From the NCBI RefSeq assembly GCF_003330725.1, contig NZ_CP030840.1, positions 2,356,001 through 2,420,000 of the forward strand: a stretch of DNA of 64,000 nt, written 5' to 3'. This stretch comes from Acidisarcina polymorpha. GTDB taxonomy: Bacteria; Acidobacteriota; Terriglobia; Terriglobales; Acidobacteriaceae. Positions 28,271 through 40,269 of this stretch are shown here, piece by piece; position 1 is the first letter of the stretch; each line of letters starts with the position of its first letter. The translations under genes and the position numbers were made by a program. Under the pieces are notes generated by a model. That model did not search any database. It was given only the letters and a program-made list of their open reading frames with translations, and was not told the DNA's origin.

Positions 28271-28816
28271 TCAGGCTTGCTTCCCGTTGAGTTTCTCCCT
28301 GGTCAAGTCATTCCAAGCAACCATCGATGCGGAGACCGGCGGCGACTCGGCTCCTTTCTGGACGAGGTCGACGATCGACTGCGGGGCGATATTGCTGCCG
28401 CGTTCCTGAAAGAGTGCTTTGACCCAGGCGGTCGAGGCGAGTCCTTCGCGGGAGCGGATGATCTGCTCCGTGTAGAACCAGCGTTCGTCCCAACACAGCG
28501 TGCGGGTGCTAAGCGTGAAGCCGGCCCACAGCGGCAGCGAACGCCGGTAAACGATATCGATCGACCCGACGAGCGGCGTCCAGCGGCGGCGTATGGCGAG
28601 GTCGAGGATGCCGGCGGCGGCGAGCATGTGGATGCGGCCGTAATCCATGCAGGTGAGGAAGCGGGAGTTGTTGAGATGAAAATTGAAGTCGATGTCGTTC
28701 GGCCATACCCGCATGCGGACCTGGTCCTCGTCGAGTACGCCGATTCGCGGCAGGGGACGAAGACGCTGCCGCAGGGCGAGCAGGGGGATGCGGACAAAAC
28801 TGTTGATGTGGGCCAC
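28271..28816 (-). CDS. Hotdog-fold acyl-CoA thioesterase-like protein (THEM6-like)
   Basis: A 181-residue protein with the 4HBT-type segment VWPNDIDFNFHLNNSRFLTCMDYGR near residues 38-62, where Asp and the HLNN turn are typical of the 4-hydroxybenzoyl-CoA thioesterase/THEM6 group. Hydrophobic strands follow (TPLVGSIDIVYRRSLPLWAGF, TRTLCWDERWFYTEQ). The acyl substrate is unknown. It is convergent with the KduD-like gene and divergent from the lactonase gene, and has no obvious link to the sugar-acid operon. Confidence 0.8.
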   Translation of the reverse strand: MAHINSFVRIPLLALRQRLRPLPRIGVLDEDQVRMRVWPNDIDFNFHLNNSRFLTCMDYGRIHMLAAAGILDLAIRRRWTPLVGSIDIVYRRSLPLWAGFTLSTRTLCWDERWFYTEQIIRSREGLASTAWVKALFQERGSNIAPQSIVDLVQKGAESPPVSASMVAWNDLTREKLNGKQA

Positions 28817-28926
28817 GTTGCAGTGTAGTTCAGGGGTGTTCAGAGCGGTGGTCAGTCATGGGCGGATTCAGACCAGCTATGATGATCGGGTTGTGGAGAC
28901 GAATTCGCGATTGACAGGACGGACAA

Positions 28927-30087
28927 TTGAGGACAAGGAGACATTTTCTGGCAGGGGTGGCGGTCGCGCCCTGGCTGGCACATGACCTGGCATGGGCCAA
29001 GGCTAGCGGCGACGACACGCTTTTCGTAGGCACCGGCACCAACACCGGAAGCAAGGGAATTTACGCGTACCGCTTCGATGCCGCGAAGGGCTCACTGGAA
29101 TCGCTGGGTGTCGCCGCGGAGGCGCCCTCGCCATCATTTCTCGCGCTCTCGCCGGATGGTAAGGTACTGTTCGCGGTGAACGAAGTGGATTCCTACCAGG
29201 GAGCGAAGACCGGGGCGGTGAGCAGCTACGCGCTCGACCGAGGTGCGGGCAAGCTCACCCTGATCAACACCGTTGCCTCGGGAGGCTCTGGACCTTGTCA
29301 TCTGACGACCGACCACACCGGCCGCGTCCTGCTGGTGGCGAATTATAGCGGGGGCAGCGCGGCATCTTTCCAGATCGGCGCGGACGGCAAGCTTAGCGAA
29401 GCCGTCTCGGAGTTCCATTACCCGTCGAATGGCCCGGGCGCGGGTCAGGACAAGGAACGCCAGAACGCTTCGCACGCGCACCGCGCAACCGTTCCTCCCG
29501 GCAATCGCTTTGTGCTGATCAATGACCTGGGACTGGACTGCATCCACATCTACCACCTGGATGCCGCTACGGCGAAGTTGACTGCGAACGATCCGGCAGA
29601 GTGGCGGGCGGCGGCAGGATCAGGTCCGCGCGCGCTGCGGTTTCATCCCAGCGGGCGCTGGGCGTACTGCGTGAACGAGCTGACCTCGACGGTCGATCAA
29701 CTCAGCTGGGACGGCGCGGCCGGCAGTCTAAAGCTGATCGAAGAGACTGCTTTGCTCCCCGAAGGCTTTCATGGCATCAGCCGGGCATCAGAGATTGTCT
29801 TTGACAGGAAAGGCGCCTGGGCCTACGTCGCCAACCGGGACAACGACTTTCTGGACAGCTTCGCGGTCGATCCGGGTACGGGAAAGCTTTCTTCGCTGCA
29901 GCGCACACCATGCGGCGGGAAGATTCCGCGGCACATTGCGCTTGGTCCGAGCCAGCACTGGCTGCTGGTTGCGAACCAAGACTCCAATTTGATCGCGGTC
30001 TACCGGCGTGACGTGAAAACGGGCCGATTGGCGGCGACCGGACAGAGCTTCCCGATCCAGTCGCCGCAGTGCCTGCTGTTCGCGTAG
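28927..30087 (+). CDS. Tat-exported lactonase, 6-phosphogluconolactonase-like beta-propeller
   Basis: A 386-residue protein. The start is TTG (AGGA eight bases upstream), and the N terminus TRRHFLAGVAVAPW is a twin-arginine signal. The rest is a seven-bladed propeller of the Pgl/lactonase family, with repeated blade edges (FLALSPDGKVLFAVNE, HLTTDHTGRVLLVANY, ALRFHPSGRWAYCVNE, HIALGPSQHWLLVANQD) and the conserved HAHRATVPPGNRFVLINDLG segment. Export argues against phosphogluconolactone as substrate; a free sugar-acid lactone fits better. It is close to the uronate-type operon but has its own start region. Confidence 0.85.
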   Translation: MRTRRHFLAGVAVAPWLAHDLAWAKASGDDTLFVGTGTNTGSKGIYAYRFDAAKGSLESLGVAAEAPSPSFLALSPDGKVLFAVNEVDSYQGAKTGAVSSYALDRGAGKLTLINTVASGGSGPCHLTTDHTGRVLLVANYSGGSAASFQIGADGKLSEAVSEFHYPSNGPGAGQDKERQNASHAHRATVPPGNRFVLINDLGLDCIHIYHLDAATAKLTANDPAEWRAAAGSGPRALRFHPSGRWAYCVNELTSTVDQLSWDGAAGSLKLIEETALLPEGFHGISRASEIVFDRKGAWAYVANRDNDFLDSFAVDPGTGKLSSLQRTPCGGKIPRHIALGPSQHWLLVANQDSNLIAVYRRDVKTGRLAATGQSFPIQSPQCLLFA

Positions 30088-30106
30088 TTAGACAGGAAGA
30101 ACTACT

Positions 30107-31009
30107 TCAGTCCAGTCGCACCAGGTAGGCATTTCCTGCTGAAGGCCGGTCTTTGCTGGCGATCTCGAGGGCGCGCTGTTTGTCGTCGTTGGCGGGGCGA
30201 ATCCGTACCCAGTGCCCGGTGGGGCCGGTGAACTCGATGACGTTGGCGGTGGTGTATTTCTTCTGCAGATGAGCTTCGATCTTCTTCGCCTCGCGCTCGC
30301 TTTGGATTGCGCCGATCTGGACACACCAGCGTCCACCCTGGGCGATCGGGGCGGGGGTTTCGAAGACTTCGATGCGTACCTGGGCGGTTCCCGGAAGATA
30401 GACGCCGACGGCCCTGGCTGAGGCCAGGGAAAGATCGAGCACCCGGTCCGGAACGAACGGACCGCGATCCGTGACGCGCATGATTGCCGATTGTCCGGTC
30501 TGGATGTTGGTCACTCGAAGCAGCGAATTCATCGGCAAGGTGCGGTGTGCGGCAGTCATCGCATCCTGGTTGTAGATCTGGCCGTTGGCGCCTTTGCGGC
30601 GGTTGTAGGGCGGTCCGTACCAGCTTGCCTTGCCGGTTTCTGAATAGATTGGCGTTCCGGCGGCGACCAATGCCGCGTCGCCCGGGCTGTCCGCCGGCGG
30701 ACTCTTCTCTGGAGAGGTCGCTTTTGCCGTGGGAGGGAGTGCACCGGGTGCGGGCGCATTCGCGACGGGAGCTTCGGGGGGCGTAGGCGCGGGAAGGACT
30801 GGAGCAGCCGCGGAGGCGATGACGACGGGCGGTTGGTGACGAGCGCAGCCACTCGCGAGCAGCAGGAATATCAAAGATCCGAATACTGATCCGAACGCGG
30901 GGCCGGGCACAGAGTTGGGCACAGATCCGAGCGTTGATCCCAGCAGCGCGCCGCGCCGAGGGAGATCAGCGATCGCCGAGGGACCCAGCCTTGTCAACAC
31001 GGTCTTCAT
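30107..31009 (-). CDS. rlpA: RlpA-family lytic transglycosylase lipoprotein with SPOR domain
   Basis: About 300 residues. An unusually long leader (about 53 residues) ends in a lipobox LASGC, followed by a Pro/Ala-rich linker. The RlpA double-psi beta barrel spans about 125-215 (GKASWYGPPYNRRKGANG, MTAAHRTLP, RVTDRGPF with the catalytic His and Asp). A SPOR domain (about 225-298, WCVQIGAIQSEREAKKIEAHL) binds denuded septal peptidoglycan. Its ATG directly follows the stop of the 76-residue gene, so the two are translationally coupled. Confidence 0.9.
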   Translation of the reverse strand: MKTVLTRLGPSAIADLPRRGALLGSTLGSVPNSVPGPAFGSVFGSLIFLLLASGCARHQPPVVIASAAAPVLPAPTPPEAPVANAPAPGALPPTAKATSPEKSPPADSPGDAALVAAGTPIYSETGKASWYGPPYNRRKGANGQIYNQDAMTAAHRTLPMNSLLRVTNIQTGQSAIMRVTDRGPFVPDRVLDLSLASARAVGVYLPGTAQVRIEVFETPAPIAQGGRWCVQIGAIQSEREAKKIEAHLQKKYTTANVIEFTGPTGHWVRIRPANDDKQRALEIASKDRPSAGNAYLVRLD

Positions 31010-31240
31010 TCAGGGACGGCGCTTGTCGAGGTGCTCGGCTAATCGCTGCAGGTGTTCGGCTGCGACCCGCAATGCCTGGGAGGAGTTCTGCCGTACCTGG
31101 GGCACGACTTCGTCATTCAGGTAGGCGATCACCTTCTTCACTTCTTCTTCAACGCGCGGAAGGGCGTCGCCGACGCGTTCGTCGATCTTGCGTCCGAATT
31201 CCTCGAAGCGAGTTTTGGCCGATTCCGAATCCTGTGCCAT
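31010..31240 (-). CDS. Small coiled-coil-like protein upstream of rlpA
   Basis: A 76-residue highly charged protein predicted to be almost all helix (TRFEEFGRKIDERVGDALPRVEEEVKKVIAYL...), with amphipathic heptad-like spacing and no signal or membrane segment. Homologous-looking short phasin/apolipoprotein-like helices are common but not diagnostic. Stop and rlpA start are contiguous, which supports that it is translated. Function unknown; a link to envelope biology is suggested only by the coupling. Confidence 0.65.
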   Translation of the reverse strand: MAQDSESAKTRFEEFGRKIDERVGDALPRVEEEVKKVIAYLNDEVVPQVRQNSSQALRVAAEHLQRLAEHLDKRRP

Positions 31241-31416
31241 GCTAGACCTATCCTGGTGCTGCCGCGTACTCTCAGTATTCAGCCCGCGGATCGCCGGGTC
31301 AATCGCGCAACCGGAGAAATCCCAGGCAGGGTGCCTGAACGATCACTCTGCGGCTCGCCTTGGGCTTGGGGTTAATACATCCCCGATTGCGCTTTGCTTC
31401 TCCCATTGCTGTGCCT

Positions 31417-32358
31417 ATGAAATCTTTGGTTGCCGATTCCAAGACGATGTTCCCTTCGAAGTATCGAAAGACGATTCCGCGGAAGAGCAGCCCGAAAGGG
31501 TGCTGGCTCCGTGTTCTGCCCGCCCGGACATCGCCGGCGGCGGCAGCCTTTCTTGTGACGTTGTCGATGCTTCAGCCGCCATGCCGCTCACTCGCGCAGA
31601 CGGCGGCCCAAACGGAAGATGTCGCCCGCCTTCCCGAAGCGCCTACGCCCATGGCAAACCCCGGCCCTGCGCCGGCGCAGGACACGACCCAAACCGGGAC
31701 GGTGAAAACAGCCTCTCCGCTGCCTATTTTTAAAATTGGCCCCTGGCGCGACCCGAAATCTCTGGACCTCTCGATGCCCGTGGCCCCGCTCTCTTCTGGT
31801 GAGAAGCTGAGGCTCTCGTTCCAGGAGCAGTTAACGCCCTTTGCTCTGGCGTCGATGCTCTTTGCTTCAGGCTGGGAGCAGTTGGTGAACAGCAATCCGA
31901 AATACGGAACCAACAGCACGGCCTACGCCGAACGCCTGGGGGCGGCTGCGGCGCGGCAGACCAGCCAGGCCGTCTTCTCCGACGGCATCTACGCCTCCGT
32001 CTTTCATCAGGACCCTCGCTATTACCGGCTCGCCAGCGGCTCGACGTTCAAACGCATCTTTTATGCGGCGGGACGGACCTTTCGGACGCGGAGTGACTCC
32101 GGGGATGCGGAGATCAACTACTCGCTGCTCTTCGGCCACGCCACTGCGCAGGGGTTGACCCTCGCCTACTATCCGGACCGCAGCCAGAACGGGCGGGTCG
32201 CGGCAACCGGCTTCGCCTGGTCGCTGTTTGGAAGCATGCTGGGCAATCAGTATCACGAGTTTTGGCCTGACGTGGTGCAGACAATTTTTCAGCGTCCGCC
32301 GAATGCCCCCAGGCGGGCAGCAGCTCCGGTCGAGCAGAAATCGATCGCGCCTCAGTGA
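31417..32358 (+). CDS. Exported hypothetical protein, possibly envelope-associated
   Basis: About 313 residues. A basic N terminus leads to a hydrophobic stretch (SPAAAAFLVTLSMLQPPCRSLAQ) like a long signal peptide, then a Pro/Thr/Ala-rich linker. The mature domain (about 110-290) has aromatic- and glycine-rich segments (FASGWEQLVNSNPKYG, YASVFHQDPRYYRL, INYSLLFGHATAQGLTLAYYPD) that suggest a membrane-associated beta or helical bundle. I recognise no family. Three in-frame starts are possible (31360, 31417, 31447); none has a good ribosome site. Confidence 0.65.
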   Translation: MKSLVADSKTMFPSKYRKTIPRKSSPKGCWLRVLPARTSPAAAAFLVTLSMLQPPCRSLAQTAAQTEDVARLPEAPTPMANPGPAPAQDTTQTGTVKTASPLPIFKIGPWRDPKSLDLSMPVAPLSSGEKLRLSFQEQLTPFALASMLFASGWEQLVNSNPKYGTNSTAYAERLGAAAARQTSQAVFSDGIYASVFHQDPRYYRLASGSTFKRIFYAAGRTFRTRSDSGDAEINYSLLFGHATAQGLTLAYYPDRSQNGRVAATGFAWSLFGSMLGNQYHEFWPDVVQTIFQRPPNAPRRAAAPVEQKSIAPQ

Positions 32359-32643
32359 CAGACCGGCTTGCTACGGCAAACCAGCCAAGAATGCAGACTC
32401 CATTCAGAACGCCAGATAACCTCCCGGTATGCAAAATTCGCCATTCAGCAACGAGGCTTTCCGCTTTTGCGGAAGCATGATTACTCTTAGGAGTGGTAAA
32501 AGGCTGATGGGACGGCGCTTAGGAATCTTGACCGCGACCGTTTATCAAAGGAACACACAACGAATTTTGTCTGCTGGGCAATCTTACTTGCTGTCAAGAT
32601 AGCCAATAACGGATAACCAGTTGGACTCAGGAGAACACGATAC

Positions 32644-34746
<2,103 letters not shown>

Positions 34747-34811
34747 GGACTCGCCCGCCAGGCAGGACTAGCCGTCCAGACGTACGCGGCTTTGCCGCAC
34801 GAGCAACAGCG

Positions 34812-34845
34812 AAAGCCATCCGTGAGGATGGCTTTTGTTGTCTAT
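34812..34845. terminator. Bidirectional terminator after the radical SAM gene
   Basis: Perfect 10-bp stem (AAAGCCATCC and GGATGGCTTT, arms 34812-34821 and 34826-34835) with loop GTGA, then TTGTTGTCT on the plus side and AAA-rich (T-rich on minus) on the other. It lies between two convergent genes and can serve both. Confidence 0.8.
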
Positions 34846-35333
34846 TGCGCCAGCGTTAGCTCTACCGGAATGGTGTCAGTATGCGGAGGCAGGCAAACGC
34901 GGTCGTTGCAGGACTGATAGCGAACCAGGACACGCAATGTTCCTGGCCCCGGAGCGGTCTCTCGCGCCGCCTGCAGATATAAGGTGAAACCGGCCGAGCC
35001 TTCAAAGAATTTGGTGGGTTTTTGAAAGACCGGGTCGGGAAGCACGTGGGGCTTGGCTTCTTCCACGCGCAAGAGGTCCGCCGGGTCGCCATCGGTGAGA
35101 GCGACCTCCGTGGCCACTGGTCCACCCGGCGGCTCTTCGAGCGCATAGAGATGCCAGCCGGGGTCGATGTGGCCCGTGATCGAAACGGTGAACTTCGCGC
35201 CTGCCTTGACCGGCTTTGCAGGCGCTGCCTTGATCTGCCATTGCACCACCGGTTTGGGTGCGCCGTCAGCAGTAGAGACTCCGAGAGCGAGCAATGCCAG
35301 CAGGAGTAGGCCTCCTTCAGTCAGCGACCTCAT
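34842..35333 (-). CDS. Exported DsbD N-terminal-domain-like protein
   Basis: About 163 residues. A signal peptide (LLLLALLALGVSTADGA) precedes an immunoglobulin-like domain of the DsbD alpha (DsbC/DsbD N-terminal) type, with the redox pair in RYQSCNDRVCLPP near the end of the domain and the typical HIDPGWHLYA and GSAGFTLYLQA strands. In DsbD this domain passes electrons to periplasmic partners; here it stands alone without the membrane domain. Its ATG starts one base after the stop of the thioredoxin-fold gene, so the two are coupled and probably act together. The terminator of the convergent radical SAM gene overlaps its end. Confidence 0.85.
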   Translation of the reverse strand: MRSLTEGGLLLLALLALGVSTADGAPKPVVQWQIKAAPAKPVKAGAKFTVSITGHIDPGWHLYALEEPPGGPVATEVALTDGDPADLLRVEEAKPHVLPDPVFQKPTKFFEGSAGFTLYLQAARETAPGPGTLRVLVRYQSCNDRVCLPPHTDTIPVELTLAQ

Positions 35334-35334
35334 G

Positions 35335-37131
35335 CTATTCGGCCTCTTTCTGCGGCTCGCCGACCGGAACATAGGCGCTTTGCAGGACGCGGTGAGTCAC
35401 GGAATCCTGCACCCATGCGGCAATGGCGAGATGCTGCGGTTCCATCGTCATGTCTTTGGTCAGGAAGGTGATCTTCCCGAACCGATCGTTCTTCTGCTCG
35501 AAGCCGTCGAGATAGGAGGTGAGGGATTGACTGATTGCCGCCGGATCGAAAGAGGCGTCGAGCGAGGAGCTCTCGTTCAGGGCGACGGAGAAGCCTGAGT
35601 CCGCAGGCTTTGCCAGCGCGCGCATGACCATGCGGTGAAAGCGAATGCCGTTCTCCCCGCTATAGCGAATATTGTCTTCCACCAGGGCGAAGTTGATGAG
35701 CAGGCGTGGCTCAGGCTCTGAGCCTGCAGGCGCGGCTGCTTCTCCTGGGGCCGAAGCAACCGGAGTTTTCTTCCCTGCCTCAGAGGCGCCTGCGCCCGAA
35801 TCCGTCTTGCGGACGAGTTCCTTTTGGATCTCACTTAGCGACGGGAGCTCCACGTCCGCATGAGCCTTCACCACACCACCGGCGTCGGTGGCGGAAAGCT
35901 TGAGCTTGATTTGGCTGGGAGCAGTCGTTCTGGCGTTCACTGCGGTGGACAGCTTGTCGTAGATCTTGCGGCTGCCGACGCGTGAGGACCCATTGAAATC
36001 CTGCGCCTCGCCGTCGACCACAAAGGTCGGTGTCCCGCCGACCTGGTATAGCTCCGCGCGCGCCACAGAGTTTGGATTCGCGAGCGGGTCTGGACCCGGA
36101 ATATGCTGGTCGAGCGCCAAAACCACGACCGCGCTCCGAGGATAAGCGCCGAGCACCGCGTCGACGGCCAGATCTCCGCCCACGCATGGTACGCATGCCG
36201 AGCCGGTGAAAAGCTCCAGCAGCACGGCATGACCAGACGCCGTCGGCGCCTTCTCGGCTGTGAAAGGCGGCGGAAAGAGCTGCGCATAACGAGCATCCAT
36301 CTCCGCGGCGAAACCGGCGTCGCTGCCCGCGTGTGCAGCGCGGTAAAGCTCCATCATCTTCTTGCGGTCGGCGTCGCTGAGAGCTCCCACCAGCTGGGCG
36401 CGCTCAAAGGAGTCAAGCGCCAGGGCATTGTCCTGGTCGAGAAGCGCCAGCCGGCCTCGCTGTGAGTTGACGTCGTCGACCAGCGGATCAAGTTGAAACG
36501 CCTCGGCAATCAGAGTTGCCGCCCGAGCCTGCTTTCCTTGCCGTAGATAAACATCAGCCAGAATCGCCAGGGCATCCGCGCGGGTGTTGGCGAACTCGCG
36601 GTGAAGAGCTTCAGGTTTAGGGAGCGGCATCTTGTTTTTGACGTCGTCCAACGTCATCTCGTGATCGTAGGCGCTCTCGGTGAGATGCTTAGCGGCATCG
36701 GCGGCGAGCTTTTCGGCCAGCGGAAGGTCAACCCCGGATGAGCCGGCTTCCGCCAAGAGAAGGGCTGCATAGGTCTCCCGGTCCCAGCGAGAAGTCCCCT
36801 TGCCGGAGCGTTTCACCCAAAGCTTCGCCTGGGCATCGATCTCGGCAGCGCGCTGCGGGAAGCTGTCGAGCAACGTCTTGAGGATCGACTCCTGGGCGCT
36901 GTGCACGCGTTTGCTCTTGGGATAGTCGCGGATGAAGGCGCGCATGGCCGCCAGCCGCGCTTCGGGTTCCACCATCGCTCGGGCCGCTTTGTAGGCGCGC
37001 TCATCGGCCGGAAGCTGCTTTTTTACGGCGGGGGCGACGCTTTGTGCGTGGAGAGAACTTATAGACAAGAAGAACAGACAGCTAAATACGAGCGCGAAGT
37101 ATGACTTGGGTTGAAGATCTCGACGAAACAT
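35335..37131 (-). CDS. Exported protein with thioredoxin fold and CxxC, N-terminal helical repeats
   Basis: About 598 residues. A signal peptide (YFALVFSCLFFLSISSLHAQ) is followed by about 250 residues of TPR-like helices (ADERAYKAARAMVEP, ADALAILADVYLRQGKQARAATL). The thioredoxin-fold domain starts near 275 (AVLLELFTGSACVPCVGGDL, redox CVPC) with a cis-Pro motif GGTPTFVVDG. The final region, after a Pro/Ala/Gly-rich linker, is beta-rich (LLINFALVEDNIRYSGENGIRFHRMVMRAL). It probably acts in periplasmic disulfide exchange or as a folding factor with the coupled DsbD-N protein. The chosen ATG gives the clean signal; no strong ribosome site is seen. Confidence 0.78.
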   Translation of the reverse strand: MFRRDLQPKSYFALVFSCLFFLSISSLHAQSVAPAVKKQLPADERAYKAARAMVEPEARLAAMRAFIRDYPKSKRVHSAQESILKTLLDSFPQRAAEIDAQAKLWVKRSGKGTSRWDRETYAALLLAEAGSSGVDLPLAEKLAADAAKHLTESAYDHEMTLDDVKNKMPLPKPEALHREFANTRADALAILADVYLRQGKQARAATLIAEAFQLDPLVDDVNSQRGRLALLDQDNALALDSFERAQLVGALSDADRKKMMELYRAAHAGSDAGFAAEMDARYAQLFPPPFTAEKAPTASGHAVLLELFTGSACVPCVGGDLAVDAVLGAYPRSAVVVLALDQHIPGPDPLANPNSVARAELYQVGGTPTFVVDGEAQDFNGSSRVGSRKIYDKLSTAVNARTTAPSQIKLKLSATDAGGVVKAHADVELPSLSEIQKELVRKTDSGAGASEAGKKTPVASAPGEAAAPAGSEPEPRLLINFALVEDNIRYSGENGIRFHRMVMRALAKPADSGFSVALNESSSLDASFDPAAISQSLTSYLDGFEQKNDRFGKITFLTKDMTMEPQHLAIAAWVQDSVTHRVLQSAYVPVGEPQKEAE

Positions 37132-37349
37132 ATTGGCAGTATAAGAGCGCGAGATTGCGATCTGATATGGAGTCTCCGCACTCAAGTGCAGAGGCCCTGG
37201 AGCGAGCTATTGATCCGGAACATAGCGACTGTGCGAGACACTCTCGATCTCGCAACACGGCGATGAATGCCGGAAAGAGCAGTGAGGTGTTACGCATGAC
37301 ACTCCCAAAGTAAAATCTCTGGCCGCTTAATCTGATCTTCACACAAAGG

Positions 37350-37414
37350 AAAACCCCACCGAAATGATGGGATTTTGTCGACCAAACGAAAGCCCGCTTG
37401 AGAGCGGGCTTTCG
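37350..37414 (-). terminator. Tandem hairpins after the Gly/His-rich gene
   Basis: The first hairpin met by transcription from the minus strand is a perfect 12-bp stem (CGAAAGCCCGCT and AGCGGGCTTTCG, 37387-37398 and 37403-37414). A second one (37350-37376, AAAACCCCA against TGGGATTTT with one G-U pair) is followed by TTTTCCTTT on the minus strand. Together they form a strong terminator 40-110 bases after the stop. Confidence 0.8.
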
Positions 37415-37455
37415 TAGGACGAGATGATCCAAGGAGAGAGTCCAGGGAGAGACTC

Positions 37456-38058
37456 TTACCGGTGACCGCCACCGCCGCCACCGTGGAATCCACCACCGCC
37501 GCCACCGTGGAAACCGCCACCTCCACCGCCGTGGAAGCCGCCGCCACCACCGCCATGGAATCCGCCGCCACCGGCGAAGCCACCGCCCGGCGAACCGTGG
37601 AAACCTCCGCCTGGGGAACCATGGAAACCTCCGCCACCGCCATAGGTAGGCCGTGCACCTCCCGGATAGCCGCCATGGAAGCCGTTCCCGTAGCCGGTGC
37701 GTCCGTAGAAGCCGCCGCCACGATAGCCACCATAGCCGTAGCCAGCGCGTCCATAGAAGCCGTGGCCGTAGCCGCCCCAGGGTCCGCGTCCCCAATAACC
37801 CCTGTACCAGGGACCGGCTCCGATGAAGATGCCGCCGGCAAACCAGGTCGGGCCATAATAGCCATAAGGAGCACAGGAGTAAGGATAATAAGGATAGTAG
37901 CCATAGCTGCAGACCGGCGGTCCGTAGCCGTAGTCGCCGTAGTAGCCGATCGGGGCAACTGCCGGCCCTATCCCAATGCCGACAGCGACTTGCGAGTGCG
38001 CAAACGCAGCCGGAATGGCGAGAAGACTGAGCAGTAAAAGTGAACGAAGAACGCGCAT
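37456..38058 (-). CDS. Exported Gly/Tyr/His-rich repeat protein
   Basis: A 200-residue protein with a signal peptide (LLLLSLLAIPAAFAHSQ). Residues about 36-110 are Tyr/Gly/Pro-rich (GYYGDYGYGPPVC, YYPYYPYSCAPYGYYG). The C-terminal 75 residues are near-perfect Gly-rich repeats, GGGFHGSP three times and FHGGGGGG four times, giving regularly spaced histidines that could bind metal or mediate phase-like assembly. Such proteins are often extracellular or surface-attached. The repeats make the antisense strands look like long open frames. Strong terminator downstream; no operon partner. Confidence 0.8.
   Translation of the reverse strand: MRVLRSLLLLSLLAIPAAFAHSQVAVGIGIGPAVAPIGYYGDYGYGPPVCSYGYYPYYPYSCAPYGYYGPTWFAGGIFIGAGPWYRGYWGRGPWGGYGHGFYGRAGYGYGGYRGGGFYGRTGYGNGFHGGYPGGARPTYGGGGGFHGSPGGGFHGSPGGGFAGGGGFHGGGGGGFHGGGGGGFHGGGGGGFHGGGGGGHR
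37462..37630 (-). repeat. Tandem short DNA repeats encoding Gly/His units
   Basis: The 3' part of the gene is built of 18-24 bp units of the type CCGCCGCCACCGTGGAA (plus-strand view) repeated about eight times with small changes. Unit number is likely variable between strains because such repeats slip during replication. Confidence 0.7.
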
Positions 38059-38551
38059 TTGAGTAGACCTCCCTCGCCAGGAATCTGGTTGCCCATGTAG
38101 GCCATCCTTCAGAACCTGACGCGACTCCGGAGTGGCTGAACGCTCGCACGAAGTCTAACTGTATAAACAAGAGATGCGTGGAAAAGTTGTGGGCTTCATT
38201 GTTCCCCCGACGGTGAGAACCGCCGGCATTGGAGTTCCGAGTCTGGATCCCCTCAAAATGGGCGCGGTGGCTTTAAGCGAATAGCGCCGGAGACACAAAC
38301 CCTTCACTTTGTTCAAGGTGAGGAGGGTTGTTTCCGAATGCTCAGGCTCGATTGGCCTTGATTCAGAAGTGCTGTTGGTCGGCGTGAGTACAACGGGCGG
38401 TCTGTGCCGGACGTTGGTTTGTCGGCCCTCCTTAGCGGGAAACCCTTACGCCGTGAGTTCGGATTCGAGTGGCCGGACTCCTGCTCTCAACCTGCGTGCT
38501 GGCGGCTGATAGAGTATCCGAAGCGCTTCGCAGCGGGAAGATACAGTAGCT
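38059..38551. other. Intergenic region between Gly/His-rich gene and murC
   Basis: About 490 bases without a credible gene. The only structure noticed is a diverged module A repeat at 38296-38332. The left end should hold the promoter of the minus-strand gene (AT-rich TGTATAAACAAG near 38160) and the right end that of murC; neither has a clear -35/-10 pair. Confidence 0.5.
38296..38332 (-). repeat. Diverged copy of intergenic repeat module A
   Basis: Minus strand reads CTCACCTTGAACAAAG then TGAAGGGTTTG, related to the GTCATCCTGAGCGACC...GAAGGACC module near 60 kb. It lies alone in the murC upstream region. Confidence 0.5.
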
Positions 38552-39931
<1,380 letters not shown>

Positions 39932-40269
39932 GAGACAGGCGGCAACTTGCGATTTCGAGTGGGGTTTCCACACAAGTCCGAGAATAGTAGGTTCGCGTTG
40001 GCTCCCGGACCCGTTATCCCAGCCGGTGCGTCGTATCCGGCTCCGAATGATGTAGAAGCACACCGGAAGGGTGACGGATGCACGTTGTGTGGATGGCAGG
40101 AGACATCCGAGAGCTAGGGATAAGCATCCATCTCTGGGCACCTTCCGACATCCAATGTAAGGCACAATCTCGAGCAATTAGACGAAACATCATCCGGCGC
40201 CTTCGCGGATTGAAGCGGAATTTTTTGTTATCCGCAGTGAAATATACCCGGAACGTGGAGAAGGAATCT
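39932..40269. other. Intergenic region between murC and YXWGXW lipoprotein gene
   Basis: About 340 bases. An in-frame upstream extension of the next gene (from 40078) has no signal peptide or ribosome site and is not believed. No clear promoter, repeat or hairpin was identified. Confidence 0.45.

Noticed and set aside
37290-38170. Long minus- and plus-strand frames around the Gly/His-rich gene (Arg/Trp- or Ala/Thr-rich)
   Set aside because: They are alternative-frame readings of short DNA repeats; only the Gly/His frame has a signal peptide.
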